A model generated the notes under the pieces. The model was not told where the DNA came from. It saw only the letters and a list, made by a program, of their open reading frames with translations, and made no database searches. From positions 3,720,001-3,784,000 of the forward strand of contig JAZGTN010000097.1 in the NCBI GenBank assembly GCA_037783415.1: a DNA stretch of 64,000 nucleotides. Reading direction: 5' to 3'. Source of the stretch: Leptasterias polaris (taxonomy: Eukaryota > Echinodermata > Asteroidea > Forcipulatida > Asteriidae). The position numbers and the translations under genes were made by a program. How positions within the stretch are numbered: position 1 is the stretch's first letter; the number at the start of each line of letters is the position of its first letter. Below are positions 26,201-41,200 of the stretch, one piece after another.

Positions 26201-29200
26201 TGGTGATGTTTTCATATAAGTAGACAGTGCAAACGTTATTTGCAGATGAAGAAATCAACATTAACCAACATGCAGTTGTGTTTTCCTGCCGGGGCTTTGC
26301 TAACCAACAGACTAACACAAGCAGGTGTACTCTCCCACTCCTAAATCTACACCTGGGGCCAATTTCATAGCAAATTTTCGTGCTAAATAAAGCAGACAAA
26401 TTTGCTTAAGCATAATTATTTTTCACAGGTTAGCAAAAAAATTGGGCGGCCAGATACATGTTCACCATGGATTTGCATTTCTACTTCATTCATTTTTATA
26501 CAGTAAGCACCGGAAGGTTAGCATGCCTTATGGTTAGCAATGCTATGAAATGGAAACTTGCTCAGTAAGCACAAAATTGGCCGTTAAGCAGCTCTATGAT
26601 ATTGGGTCCAGGGCCTTCTCTTTTCTTCTAGTTTTAAGAATGACACTGTCATCACACTGTGCACATAAATGTTCACCACAGGATCGATTTGGGCATAAAT
26701 AAGGTTTTGTGACCCCACTTCTTACTTTCATGTAATTGAGTGTTTTCGCATGGGGTCATGTGTAATACATGTCCACATGAATGCGTCTCCGTGGGCTCTC
26801 ACATGTTTATTGGATTAGTTTTACCATGGTCTGACAGAACACTCATGCAGTGAAATGTACCCAAGTCAAAAAAATACACTGGATTCTAGTATAGAGTTTT
26901 GTGCAGAATGATATCTAGGTAAACTCACTGAGGAAGACTGGAGATGAAGTTTACATAAAATCCAGTACGAGGTCAAGCAGAGAGCTACAACTACAAGTTT
27001 ACAAAAGTTTTCAAAGGTGAAGGGACATCTGCTTAAAGGCAGGGCCAACTTTTGGTATTTACTTCACGTGACAAGTTAGTGGCCATAAAAACTTACTTAG
27101 TAAAGAGCACTGGAGAGTTGTTGATACTAAAAATTGTTTTTAGAAACGACCCCCTTTGAAGAAATATAGTTTTAGAGAAAGTGGTAATTTTTCACCCACA
27201 AATTTGAATCTGACAAAGGCTTAAGGCTTGAAGCCTTTCTCAGGCATCTGAAAGCACACAATTCTATGCAACAAGGGTGTTTTTCTTCCATTATTTTCTT
27301 GCAACTTTGACGACCAATTGAGCCCAAATATTCACAGGTTTGTTTTTTATGCATATGTTGGGATACACCAAGCGAGGATACTCACCTTTGACAATTACCA
27401 AACATAACCTCCCTTTAACTTGATGACTGCAAAGTTGATGCAACCTAATACAATGATTTCTATACAGGTGACTGTTTACCTACATATGTATGTAGGAACA
27501 TGGTAAAGTGCATTTTCATCAGATGCTCCCAAGTCAGACATTTAATTGAATTGGAGTATGGCCTACAACATCAGTGCTCAAAAACTTCATTTAAGACACC
27601 CATTTTGAAGTGCTTCTACTGTACAGCGTCAATTGATTGATATGCTGTCTTTTTCCTTTCATGCCGCCGTCTCTCTCCATTTGCAATTTCCATCACTCCC
27701 TTCTTGTGTATCCATTTCTTTTTTAAGTCATCTTCCCCTTTTGTGGCCAAGTCTTCGTATTTCTTGGCTAAATCGTCTTCTTTTCATTACAACGCTTCTA
27801 GTCTATCGTTCCAGTCTATCGTTCCTCACACAGCGTTATCAATCACATTATTGAGAACATTGTTTTTCTTGTTATCCAAACCAAATATTTCTCTATGCAT
27901 CCCTGGAGGTGAGGCATACTGTATTCCCATCAAAATACAGTGTTGTGGAACAGTCTACCTCTTTTGTGACACATTAGCATACATAAGGACTGAATTACTG
28001 CAGTACTGTTATTACAGACATTCACCATCTAGTGCAACCATCTTGTATTTTCTTCCATTTAACTCAATGTTAACAAAGTTAGTTTGGGTGGAGAGAAAAA
28101 AGCCTGGTTTCTGTTAAAAGAATTTGAATTGTTGGTGTGATTGTGTATACAGGATTCCTAGCCGAAGTGGCCATCATAGCGAAATAAATGTCTGATCATT
28201 TCATGTTAATAACTCTTGTTCCATTAGAGGAAGGCACTTCCTTGAGAAAATATGAATCACTAAGTGAAGAGTTTTAAGGGGAGCTCTTGGCGGAGCAGTT
28301 AAGAGCACTGAACTCAAGCTCTGGTGTCTCTGATCAGCAGAGTGTGGGATCCAGCCCTGGTTGTGGCATTTGTGTCCTTGAGCAACATACTTACTATAAT
28401 TGCTCTGTCCTTCAGATGAGACATTAAGCAGTAGGTCTCGTAACCCAGAACATCTTCATATCATTTAAGAGTAGGGGTCAACTAAGGGTTAACCCAGTGT
28501 TTTTGGTTCACATACAATGTAGCAAGCACCCTTGTTCACAGGTTTTCTCAGGCTTGTGAGCTACTTACATGTAATCACTTGCTGTATGAAGCATCCTTGG
28601 TTTCATTACCAGATATGTATGTTGATTAATAATAATAACAATAATAGTAGCATGACCTGATAATTGACTGTATTTTTGACCACATGAGGCCGCTTTCAAT
28701 GGCATCATACTTACCGTTTTATCGTATTTTGACTGCCTGTTCATTGTTTTGCTAATAAATACTAAGAATACCAACAGTGAAAAAACCTGGTGGTTTTACT
28801 TGTTTTGCATCATGTAAATTTGGTGCACACGTCTTCACAGGGTAAAAAATACTGCGAGTTGCCAACTTGACGTTCAGAGTAGAACATTCCAGAAGGCTTC
28901 CTCTGTTGATCGCAACATGGGTTGAATTGATGATGGATTGGGTGACATATTTGAAGGCATTTTGTCAAACACTGATTTTGTCATCACATGTCATGCACAT
29001 GTGGTGGACGTGCAGTAGGCATAACAACATTGTACATGTAGATTATACACATTGTCAAGGTACATTATAAGTCCAATAGGAGTGGTGCAATTACATGGTA
29101 CTCTTCGAAGCAATGTATACTTTGACAGATTAATAGACGTATAATAAATAGATTTACTTTAAATGCCCTCTCTTCATTAAAAAAACAAACGGTCATTAAT

Positions 29201-32200
29201 TGCCTTTTGGATTTTGGAATTACATTTTTAATGGGAACCAAATTTTCATTTATTATAAAAATCAAGAGGATTTGGCAACTATTCCTTGATCATTATCATC
29301 TCCTGCCTAGGCGTATTTTTTGCTGTGTACAAGTAGCTTTTCGGGGTGTTTACGCTTATTTGAACATCTCATCATTTCTCCCGGCCTGAGTGTGTGGCAA
29401 GTACAAAGGGATTCCCATTGGCGCATTGATCGCTAAGGGAGTGCTTTCAGTATTCCCTGGTGCCCTTGGTATTGTGTACTGGTGTTTTGTACATAATTGC
29501 TTCAATGCCCGCAGTATGACTACATGTTGATCAGCCGCATATACGCCTCTCCTTATTTGCCTTGATCGAGTTCTCCTCCATTCCTTTGTGTATATACTCC
29601 ACCTCCTCTAGGAATTCAACTCTGTCTGTCTGTCTGTCTGTCTGTCACAATGAAATCTTTACATGTTTAATGTGCATTCAACATGTTTACCTACTAAAGT
29701 TTTCTCATCAAATGAATCAATCAAAATAAGACTTGATCATTTTCACTATATTTATCTAAAATTGTTCTCAATGATATTGATACAGTTGCCATTTTCATGG
29801 TAGAATTGATAAATAATTTCCACATGTATAAAATGTGTGTGTATAAATAGACCATTATTTGGCTAGTTGTATTTCATGTATGAACATTGGGCATAATTTT
29901 TATATTTGTATTTTGATTTTCAATTTTGAAAATCTAATGCTAGTACCAGTATGCATATATAGCGGCAATAGATTCTCCTTATAAATCAAAATTTCAAGGC
30001 TACTTTGTGATTTTGCTTGACTAATTGTCAGAGATAATTAAAGAAAAGTCAAGAAGTAGTATTAGTTAAAATAAATGTTATCGTAAAGTCCCCCAGGCGC
30101 ATGTAATCCTTGTATCAAATTAAAGTACGTATTCTGTCATTAAGGATCTGTCTAATATTGCATAACAAGAACAATCAAAAATGTTTGCACAATTTACAAA
30201 TTAACCAATACAGCATTATGACCTGATCGACCTCGTCCAATTACCATCTTCGGACACGCAGGAGATTTTATAACTAAAACATCACTGGGACTAAACGTGA
30301 AGCAGATTTCGTTTTAAGCATCATCCCGGCCAATTGACCTTTTCAAAACGTCTATCCATGTTAGGACCTCAACAAGGCTTTATTAAAATTGTTCATTTGC
30401 GGTGTTTAGTAATTTGCAATTTTCATTTCAAAAAGAAATGGAGACTCTCTCCTGACTGTATGTGATATATTCATCAGTAAGATCCATCAGTGATGTATGG
30501 GGAACTTGGTAAATTCCCTCAGTAGAAATATCCGGATTGAGGAAAAAACAATTATCGGTATTAACTGCCAATTTAGCTGACATCATCACCCACAATGCAT
30601 CTTTTTTGTGCCATTTTGGGTTTGGGACTAAGATTTCCCCTGAGTTACTGTGGGGTGTGTTACTGTACACTGAGCATTTTGGGCGGTAACGCACACAGTA
30701 TCTTTTGAATACAAATTAGAAGCCGATGGGAATTTCCCCAGTTTTTTTCCACTGTACGTTTTTCTCAAGGGGCCTTCGCCTCTGCAAATAATTATTATAC
30801 ACGAACTGCTGTTTGTATAGAAATGTAAAACTATATTTCTTTTTTTCTGTTCTAGTAAATATGGTTTCATAGCTAAGATATAATTAATTGTTGTCAGAGA
30901 TTAATAGTGTAGTAGATATTGGAAATAGTTGGGGGAATGATGCCTTATGATAGTATAGCTGGTTAGTGATGGGATTGTTCCTTTGACGATTTGACACTCA
31001 GTCAGAGTATGTAATGAGAAAGATACTTGGCTGTTGGGCCATCTCAGATTCTTCCTTTGAAAAAAGACAGGTAGACTAACAAGCAATTTTCAACTTATAA
31101 TTTTTCAATGGACAAATCTGCAATGTCCCTTTATAGCCAAATTTCATTCTCATGACATGCTCTGACCGAGTGCCAATTTCCATGTATTTATCATCAAAGG
31201 CATAATCCCATCGCCTACCTGCAGTACTAGCATAAATGTTCAAGGGATGTTTTAACCAGTGGCAGAGGCCTGAGTGAATTTACACACGCCACTTTGGCTC
31301 AGCAATACGCTTAATGCCGTGTTCCATGTAAGATAAGTAAATTTTGCATAAAGTAAAGTATGCAGGGCCCTAATGGAAACCAGTTGTATCTGTTCGGGCA
31401 TGCTCTGGGGTGAGAAATTAATAAATAAATAAATTTGACTCCCAAAATGGCGGAACATTGACAGATAGTAGTGTGTATTAAGGGGTCTATACATGCACAT
31501 GTGTGTATCGTTCTGATAATAGGTACAACTTGTCACAAGGACATCATTATTGGAAATTTATGGAAGAGCTCATTTATTATTGATCTGGTATTTGACAAGC
31601 TTTTAAAAGCACGTTATTGCTTACTCCAGGCTGAATGACGTTATGAATAAAGAATATAAAATTATTCTTATAGGACTAACTACATGTATGATCTTTTGTT
31701 CATAGTGGAACACCAGTAAAAAGAAATCATAACCATAGAGAACACTAGTGAGTACCCTGAAAGTAAATTACTTGACAAGAAATGAAGTCATTGTTGATGA
31801 CAAATCTAAGAACTCTATGACTGGAGTTCCTTTCCTTTTCATCAAGGTGAAGAACAGAGTGTAAGATAATACAGTACTGCCGCACACATGTTGGACCTGT
31901 GGGTTGTTCAATGCGTGATGCGTTGTCCTGTGATGGCTAACAAAATGCGTCACGGTTACCCGTTTATAATCCGGCTCGGATCGAACATCAATCTGGTTTG
32001 TAATTTTCTGGCGATGCATAAATGTTGAGCTGTTTCCCCTACGCATGTTTCTTGTAGACCACCCTCCCCCCTCCCACACACACACACAAGTGTGTATACA
32101 CCTGCAATCGTAGACCTCCTTTTGTCCCTCTTTTGTTTATACTCTAACTTTTTTGCAACAGCTCCCATTGGTTTTGTACACGTTTTCCAACCGTGGACCT

Positions 32201-35200
32201 TTCCCGAACCGTGGACCTATTGTCCTCTTTTGTTATGTCCTTGGTTTGAATGTGTATACCACTCCCGGTGCGCACACCGTTGTGGGGACTTCCTATTGTT
32301 GTTCTATTATTCCCTTTTCTAAAGAATCTGGTGTGGGGACCCAGTTTAACAAAGAAAAACGTTGTGGGGACCTTTGTTCCATTGTATAAAAGTCCCCACA
32401 GCTCTGGGTATGCCTACCTACCTATTCACACACACACACTTTGAGAGGCCCTTTATGGCATTGTGATGGGCTACCGTCAAAACAAAAATAAAATAGAACA
32501 CATTTTAAAAATTGCAGTTTTTCAGAAAATACCTCTTAATAATTTCACTTGCAAAACACACATTGGCTCTTGGCGGGGGACCATGCACAAGCAGTTTTTA
32601 CAACATTGCTTTTGGGCTGGTGACCTAACTTCTGCTTAATAATCAGAATTGTCTTAAAAAAATAGCTAAGGAGCTCATTTTTACACAACTGGAGCTTCAT
32701 GAAATCTCCCCCTGACTGCCAACATACTCGGAGCAACTTAACATCGCTGATAAGATTATAAGAAGAAGAAAAACCTTCATGTTTTGTAAATCTTTTTCCT
32801 ACATGTATGTATGTAAAATGTGTGCTTGGTGTAATATAAAAATAATTGGAACAGGATGCTTTCTTCCTATTTTATGTAAGTTTTCATCAAACCCTAACAT
32901 TGAACAAGCTTATTTTGAGGTAGGGTCTCGGGTTTGAAGCTACATAAAGTCTCAAAAATTAACCAATTTTCTTTTGGAACTACGTGTGAAACCTACGCAA
33001 ATCCACCTTGTCAGTTTTCCCATAATGTAGAGATGAATCGCTGGGGATTTCCCTTGGTCTGAGATAATGAACTTCTTTGTATCAGACAAGTCGTCTGGCT
33101 GATTTGCACCTGTATTAACGAATTGATTGGTTCATAACGGACGTCATGCACAGGAAGCCTCTGGATAGCTGCAGCCATTGGTGTCTAGATGAGGGGTATT
33201 TGTCTTCCAGACAGCTTAGTAATCAAACCTCGACACTTAAGTGTCACTTTGATTAAATTCAGCCATTCAATTTGGTCTGGCAATCCATTCTGCACTGAGA
33301 CTCCCATCGATTTTGCTTTCTTGATGATAAGTCTATACTGTATGCAGTTCCCGCTGAGTTTGGAGACTGCTAGTGCTAAGACGGTTATCGTGTGACTTCT
33401 TGATGCTTGTATAATGATTTTGTGTAAAGTAATAATAATGGATTCTTATAGTGTACATATCGTAGTAGCTAGATCAAGGCGCTGTTTTTTTGTACAACAT
33501 TATCCCTGTTTATCTGGCATACTTTAGACCATTCCTCAAACATTCTCAACTCCCTGGGGAGCATACATGTACAACCCCAAGCTGCTTCAATTAGCACAAA
33601 ACACAATACTGCCTGGGCTCTTGCAGGCTCCCATTTGTACACCTGGGTTAATTAGGACAAGCAATTATGGTGGAGTGCCTTTCTCAAGGTGTCATGAGGG
33701 AATGGAACCCCTATACACTCCAAAGATTCGGCCATCAGAACAGAGCATGGTATTGAGATCCATCTTATTGCCTGCTTTGTTGGTACATGTGCATGTAACA
33801 GTGTTTGGTTTAAAAGCCAAATAAGAAGTACATGCGTACACGTTAACTTGAAAACTAAAGTCTTAGGGCCTACTTATCATGTGTTAACTTTATGTACATT
33901 GTACATGTTGGCCTACATGTTTTACAGAATGAATACATTGAACAGTCAGCGTGAATGTAATTCAGGAGAGACAGTGCATTGTTTATACAGAACTTGGATT
34001 ATTTATAACAACAAGGTTTAGGTCCATTAACTGCAAGTACATTTGACTGCATGCAGTAACTAATGTATGATATGGTCTCATCCATTATGTATGATAATTT
34101 CCTCATCACCCATTTATGGCGGTTATGGTAGCAATCAGTCATACCACTGTCTGTTCACTACAACAACAAAACTAGAACACAAGTTGACCTGACATTTACC
34201 CAAGGTTTTAAAATGTACTTTAATGTATTTTTTCCATGTTATTACCTTGTGTAGAGAATTTTTCTTCAATTTGATTTCTATCCCTTCACAGCTATCAACT
34301 ACATCCCCATCTGTTTGAAATCCCCTCCTATCTGCAGACGTTTCAAGCTTGTCACAAGAGGAAATCTCCTGTCCTGATCCCCTTTCAGTTTTTGACATCA
34401 GCTAGGCTTTAGTCCATCCCATGCTGGCCTAGTCCTTGAGAAATTGTCTCTCTGACTGTGTGATTGTCTTGAGGAAGAAAGACAGAGAGTTATTGGGGTC
34501 CGACTAGGCTTTAGTCCAACCCACGCTGGCCTAGTCCTTGAGAAATCATCCCTCTGACTGTTTGATTGTCTTGAGGAAGAAAGACAGAGAGAGTTGTTGG
34601 GGTCATGTTCAGGTTTCAAATAACATCCAATGGACTGTCCAAATTTTGCCAAAATTTTTCAGGTCGTACAGAGAGTATTTAATACTTTTGAAGACCCCTC
34701 TCCCACCCTGGTTCGAATCCCACACCAGAGCCTTGCATGTTGCATGGGTTTTCAGTCCCCACTGGTTCCCCTCTTCAAAAACATTTCTTCTTCATCTTCT
34801 CTACACGTACACAGGCAGTGGCGCGTAACTTGGGGGGGGGGGGCACGGGTGGCATGTGCCCCCCATTGATATCTGTGCCCACCTCCCATTGATATCTGTG
34901 CGCCCCCCCCCCCCCCCCCCCCACCTGTTGACCAAGTGTTGACAAATCTCCTGGTAGCAAACTTGCATAATTGGGAGAAGTTAGATTAAGACAATCACAG
35001 AAACATGAAGTTAGTGATAACCTTGGATTATTCATTAGGTGTAATTCATACAGCAGTATTCAGTATCTCCTGTGTTTCTCTCTTAATCATCTTCTATTCT
35101 CTAAACACAGTGTATCCACTGGCTTGACTCTTCTGGCAATAAAATATGAGGCCATTAAGTGCTAGTTAGCAGTGTTACCATAAATTTAGAAGAAAAGAGC

Positions 35201-38200
35201 TTCTGGTCGTGATTTATTTCTCCCTTGTGTGTACTCTGGTGTAATATTCTCATCCTGGGACCTCATATTGGGTTCATTGCTATAGCTTCTTGCCAGGGGT
35301 CTCCCCATGTCATTTTAGTAATTTATTTTTTATTTTTTTTAGTAACTCCATGACATCTTTCTGGTAGATAACCTGAGTCAGCTATGACTGCTTGTGGAGC
35401 AGGGCAGAGCTTTGTTTTGAGAGAGTTGCATTAACTTGCGATTAAAAGCCATTTTTAGTACAAAAAAACTCATGTGTGCATAAAGGGTGTACTGTTAGAC
35501 TATAGACTGTACATTAGGTTATGTTACCAGCCTTGTTCCCCAGGGGTGATCGATTTCGCCGGTGGATTTGGTTATCAGTCTCTACCTGATTGCGAGGGTT
35601 TTTCCCCTAGAATATTTCTCAAACCCACATCTAAAACTGAACCTCCTTGTGTGCTCTCCATGGGGTTTTTGGCTAGTATTGTGATTAAGTTTGCTTTTCT
35701 GAGATTCCCTGTCTTCACAACCACACTTTCACACTCCTGATATTTCATTTGTTTTGGTGCAAGGCAGTTTGTTTCCATGGCAAAGGGTACCTACATGATG
35801 GAAGTTAAACTTCTACTTGAACATTTCAAGGGGCACCGAGGCAGTTGCCCTTATTGTCTCCATAAAGTATCCGGCCTGCTTTCATGTGTAAATGTGGCGA
35901 TTTACAGCAACATTAAACATTTATCGCAAAAGTATTATTTAAAACGCAATGTTTGTGAAAATGTTTTGTGAGAAGGGTAGATATTATAATGGGTGCCTAA
36001 GTATGCGTTTAAACAAAATCTGGTGTGAACTGAATAGAACGAGGACACTGACCTTTGACATTTCATTTAAAGGTGACTGGCATGACAAGGTGTATGGTCA
36101 TTTGATTATCCCTTGCCTGGGCTCACTGGGTTGAATTAACCCAAGTGATGTCAGTGAAGCTACTCAAATGCACCCATTGTTAATAAATCTATTGGTTTGG
36201 GGACTTATTACTAATGGCATTATTCCATCTTTTTATCTGTTCTACAGGCTGCTGCAGCACTGTTTGACATGATGGAATTCTATGAATCGGCCATCAGGTT
36301 GGTGATTGCATCCAACAGGTCCATCGGTGCCAGGGGCTGGCAAGCTGCATCCCGGCTACTCAAGCGGGTAAATAGTTTACTCCTATAAGACAAAACCCTG
36401 TAAATATACCTGGCACACCTGTTAGACACACTTGTGACAGACACACCCCTATTAGACAAGCCCCAAACGTGACACATTCCTACTAGATATACCCAGGTAT
36501 ATTCTGCCACTAGACACGCCCTAACCAAGACACACTCCTGCCAGCAAACCCTTACCAGACACCCCTGCCTAACTCATCCCTGCCAGACACCCCCTGCCAA
36601 ACTCATCCCTGCCAGACATCCCCCTGCCAGACACCCCCCCTTCCAGATACACCCTTGCCAGATACACTTCTACCAGATACTACTAGACACACCCCAGCCA
36701 GCCACACCCCAGCCAGCCACTCCCCAGCCAGCCACTCCACCACCATCACCCCTTCCAGATACACTCCTGCCAGACCCCCCCCCCCCCTACCAGACATACC
36801 TTTCTGATGAAATAGGTACATGTGTACCCCATCCAGAAAATCATTCTTTGACAGCACCAATTATCTTCTCTCCAGCTAGACAGTTCCTACCATTATTGTG
36901 TCAGATTATAAAGGATGATGGATGTTTATATATAACTATCATAAGACACAACAGTGTTTTAACATGAAGATGTGGTATTTGCAACATGATAGATACTTGG
37001 CAGTAAGCTTAAAGACAATTAAGAAACACTTATATTTGTAATGTGTAATTAGGTGTTCCTGCAACTGCGTGAACACCTGTTGTTGTTGTAGGGTTTGTTT
37101 GTTGGTGTGTTTTGGGTTGGGTTTTTTTTGGGGGGGAGGGGGGGGTGTCAAAGAAGAAACAACAAAGAAGTTTATACATGTATGTTAAAACTGTGAAGTC
37201 ATATTGATTATGGTCTTTTCATTACTTTTCTCATTTTGAATTTGGTCTTGTTACAAAAATTCTGGTTCAGTAAAAATTCTGAGCTACAAGTCCTGCGGTC
37301 TTGTGGATTTTCCCCCCGAATTTGAGCCCTGAAAACAATGTACTTTGCATGTACTGAATGTCTGTTCCCAAATTTTGCTTTGTAATAGCGTTCGCATGAA
37401 GTGTGAACCGCCGGGGCCTATGTGTACTTTTACAGTATATTTCCTAATTTGCTCTCATCTTTCAAAAGTCCCATTTGTCTTCACTTCCGAGTGACATTTA
37501 TCAAATTGTTTGCACTGTCCATATGAGCCTCACAAGACATAGTTGTACAAACAGTGGTTAGACAAGCACTCCACTGCATTACCCACCCAGTCTGCTTGGC
37601 ATACTTACATCTATTAAGTGACATATAGTCTCCCTACATGTCTGAACATGCTATACGGTTCCCAGCACACGCTCTTTGTGTTTGGATCAGGGACAAGGCT
37701 AGCCTCTCTCTGGGACCGCTTGCATTGAGGACAAGTCTTGAGAGAGTGTAACAAGGGAGGCATCCTTGACATGCTGATCTGATGCAAGGCATAGTCCTCC
37801 GCTGTGATAAGGAGCTTGTACAAGTCTTAAAGTAAAGACTCCAGTGCATCGATCTGACACCTGAATTATTGAGATGAGAATCAAGGAGTAATCGTGTGGG
37901 ATCTAGACTTTAAGCCTTCATTACGTTTCCATGTATTTATTATTCAGTGCGGGAGTTGAAAACATCACTTGTAACACATGTATTCCTGCACAAGGAATAC
38001 ATATCAGGTACATTAGTATGTATCACCATCGCAAGCTATCTTTTTAGTGTAGTTGTTGCAAATATGTTGTTGTTTTGACCTATACATGTCAGGAGTACTG
38101 ATAACAAAAACAAAATAAGTGTCTGTTTCGAAAAAAGTTGTAAATATCCTTCTTGAGATACTCGGCTTCTAAGAAAGAAATCGGTGGATCGGTTCAGTGT

Positions 38201-41200
38201 TTTCTTCAATTACCATTGTCTTGATGAGGAAAGTATCAGATAGACTTCATCAACATATGATTTGCCGTCTTCTCATTTCTTTCTCCTTGATAAGTTATTT
38301 ATTTTTATGCATAAAGAAATGCGGTATTTTTTTACGAATGTATTATAGAAGTGCTGTAAAGAGCAGTGGAAAAATGATTTCCTTGTTGGAAATCATTTTG
38401 ACTGAGGGTTAATTTCTCATGTAAACACAACCAGTGTGCTGCAAAGCCCACCCTGCATCTCCTAAACTACTGTATTCTAATAAATTGATGGCTCGCTCAT
38501 GTTACAGAGCGTACTTACAGCGGGATTACCTGTCTACAAGTTTTCTTTTGGAGGCAGATCCCTGGCACGAGCGTTGAAAAACGCAGCCTCGTTCAACGTT
38601 GAGGTTGCACGATGAGGGCTTTACTGCCTCTCGCTATTTGAGGAGTCTTTGGTGCTGGGCTTAGTTTCCATTACTTCACATCCTGTGTGAGCAGACTGAG
38701 TCAATACAGCGGGTCGTCAACAACCGTTGCTCATTCTTCTGTATGGTCGTCATGCTGCTTGATCGTGTTTCGACTAATATTTTGGCCGTTTATTGTTACA
38801 AAGGCAATTTCTCCTTCAAGATAGTATATTAAAAATAATATACTTCTAATAATATACTTTAAGGTCCTTGAACATTTTAAAATGAAAAATAAGGGATTTT
38901 TTAATTATTTTTTTTCCCCCTCTGGAGGCATAAATGTATGGCTCAGTTAGCCTATATAAACAATTTCATTGTATAATTTGTTTTTTACTCTTACACTGAT
39001 ATGTATTAAGCACTGTATACCCAGTACTTTCCACTGAGTTCTGTGGAGGAAAAAAAACATAGGCAAATCACTCGGGTGGTATTCGAACCCACTACCTTTG
39101 CATTGCTAGAGCAGATATGTTACCACTAGACAACAGCTGCAACCCCCCCCCCCTCTCAAAAAAACCCTAACAATCAAAACAAAGAACTGAAAATGTCTTT
39201 TTACGCCACTGCTAACTCAAATTTGACTAAAGAAGTAACATTATCTACTGCGGCAATATCCAGTCACCAAATAAAACTTTACATCAAAAATGTTTATTGC
39301 ACAGAAGATGCCTCCACATATTTTTTGTTGACTAAACTTTTGAATTAAAATAATACACGGCAGAATGGACATCTGTTGTTGACCCTTTTTTTTACAAAAA
39401 TTAGGATGGAATACCATATTACCGTGGTACAAAGCATGTTTTTCGATGTAATAGAATAAAACATGTTTAGCAACCTCGAACGAGTGTTCTGCTATTATCA
39501 TTGTTTGCCTTTTTTGTTTAATCTGTTATTCTTACCTCTCAGCCAATTTACATTAGGTTTGCCTGTCTGAAACCAAAATTTATTTGTTACTCGTAATCTG
39601 TAATTTCACCTTTGGCTTACATACATGAAGTACATGTACCGTATTTTCCTGCGGATAAGACGCTCGGCGGACAAGACGCAGGACCCTAAAATGACCCCAA
39701 AAAAATTCAAACGTCAACAGAAAAGGCGCACCGCCGCATAAGACGCATGTTTAACAGCACACAGAAGAACACCAGGCGCCACCCGGTGTCGGTACATTGA
39801 CACAAAGACGTCATTTTGTTGCCTTTTGGAGCGTTCACACTATTCGAAGCATGCATGAATGAAACCGTAACCACATGGGCGTGTAGAGCCATGCAGAAAA
39901 GACCAACGTAAATTGATACCGACCTTCGTCCATCCATTCAGCCAACGCTGTGCATTGTTAATAATATGAAGTCCGGCCCAATCAGCGGCCAGAAACGATG
40001 GTCCACGCACTGTCTGAAGATATTGCAACACGAACCCAGGCCCTCCTAGCCTGAACATCCGACGTCCCACAACGAGGATCCTTGCTGATAAAGACAGGTT
40101 ACCAGTCTAAGTCGAGCCAGTAGATGTTGCGCCCTCTACCGGTGACTAATACCAAAACTAGCGTCGCCTTTATATATAGGCCTACCTTACGCAAATAATC
40201 CCGTCACACCCGGGAAGACGTAACAAAATGTTTCATTATATATATTTGTTTAATTTTTTGTAATTTTTTTTTTTTTGTATATAAAATTCTTTTCCATTAT
40301 TTCAAACCTTTAATTTGTTAATCTCGTTCATAAGATTTTGTTTTAAATTTTTTTTATTTTATTTCAAACTTATAATCTCGTTCATAAGATATTTGTTTAA
40401 AACATCTCTCCTCTTCTTTAATAATGTTAGTTTTGTTTTCAAGGATCATTACCTTGTTTTCAAGGATCATTTTTTTATTTGATAAATGAAATAAACGAAA
40501 CAGACACATGAACCATCTCTCAAATGAATATTTGAACGTTTAATCAAACAAACGAAAGTGCAATTCGTATAGGTAGGCCAACAAACATTGGTACTTAATT
40601 ATCCCATCCTTAAATAGTACGTCAAGCCTAAAGCACACTTCGGAGATATTCTGTACAATAAAAACCCTCAAAGTTCACCACACAATAGAGGTTGGGTGAA
40701 TGCCGTTTGTACAACAGCATTGACAGTAAATCTGATTGCAGCATTTTCGGAACGATTACGCGGCCGCACAGAAAAACGTTTGTACGACGCCGACGTCTGT
40801 TGGACCGAAAGCACCAACGCATTGCGGCATTGTTGGAATGAAAGCACGGTCATGGGGGATCAACACGTTGCGGCATTGTTGGAATGAAAGGACAGTCTGG
40901 GGGATTGCGGCATTGTTGAAACGAAAATACGGTCTCAGTGTCTGGATAGTTGAGCCTTGTTTGACCGCATTATAATTTAGTAAGGATTCTTCACACAAAG
41001 ACCGTTGATTTGAACTGGACAAATTTAATAAAGGTATTATTTTACGCAGTGATCATCAAAAAAAATCAATCGTCAGCAGACAAGGCGCATCGAAAGATAA
41101 GACGCACCGATGTTTTGGGGGTCTAAAAAGTCAGATAAGACGCGTCTTATCCGCAGGAAAATACGGTATATGTCATCTCGAAAATGCTACGTACTACATG

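Larger units (their letters stand above)
14272..36247 (+). other. PPP1R37 intron (22 kb), repeat-rich, no gene seen
   Basis: Lies between exons a and b. It contains the gggcgtcc inverted-repeat element, several patchwork inverted-repeat MITEs, a 1.87-kb TTAA element, SINE copies and short tandem repeats, all listed individually. I recognised no second gene on either strand. Intervals between the listed repeats are AT-rich and featureless to me. Confidence 0.65.

Noticed and set aside
34700..34760. B-box-like string ggttcgaatccc as a tRNA gene
   Set aside because: No A box at the right distance and no cloverleaf.
39070..39145. Functional tRNA gene on the minus strand
   Set aside because: A and B boxes are present but the acceptor stem does not pair and there is no T-run terminator in place; more likely a SINE head.
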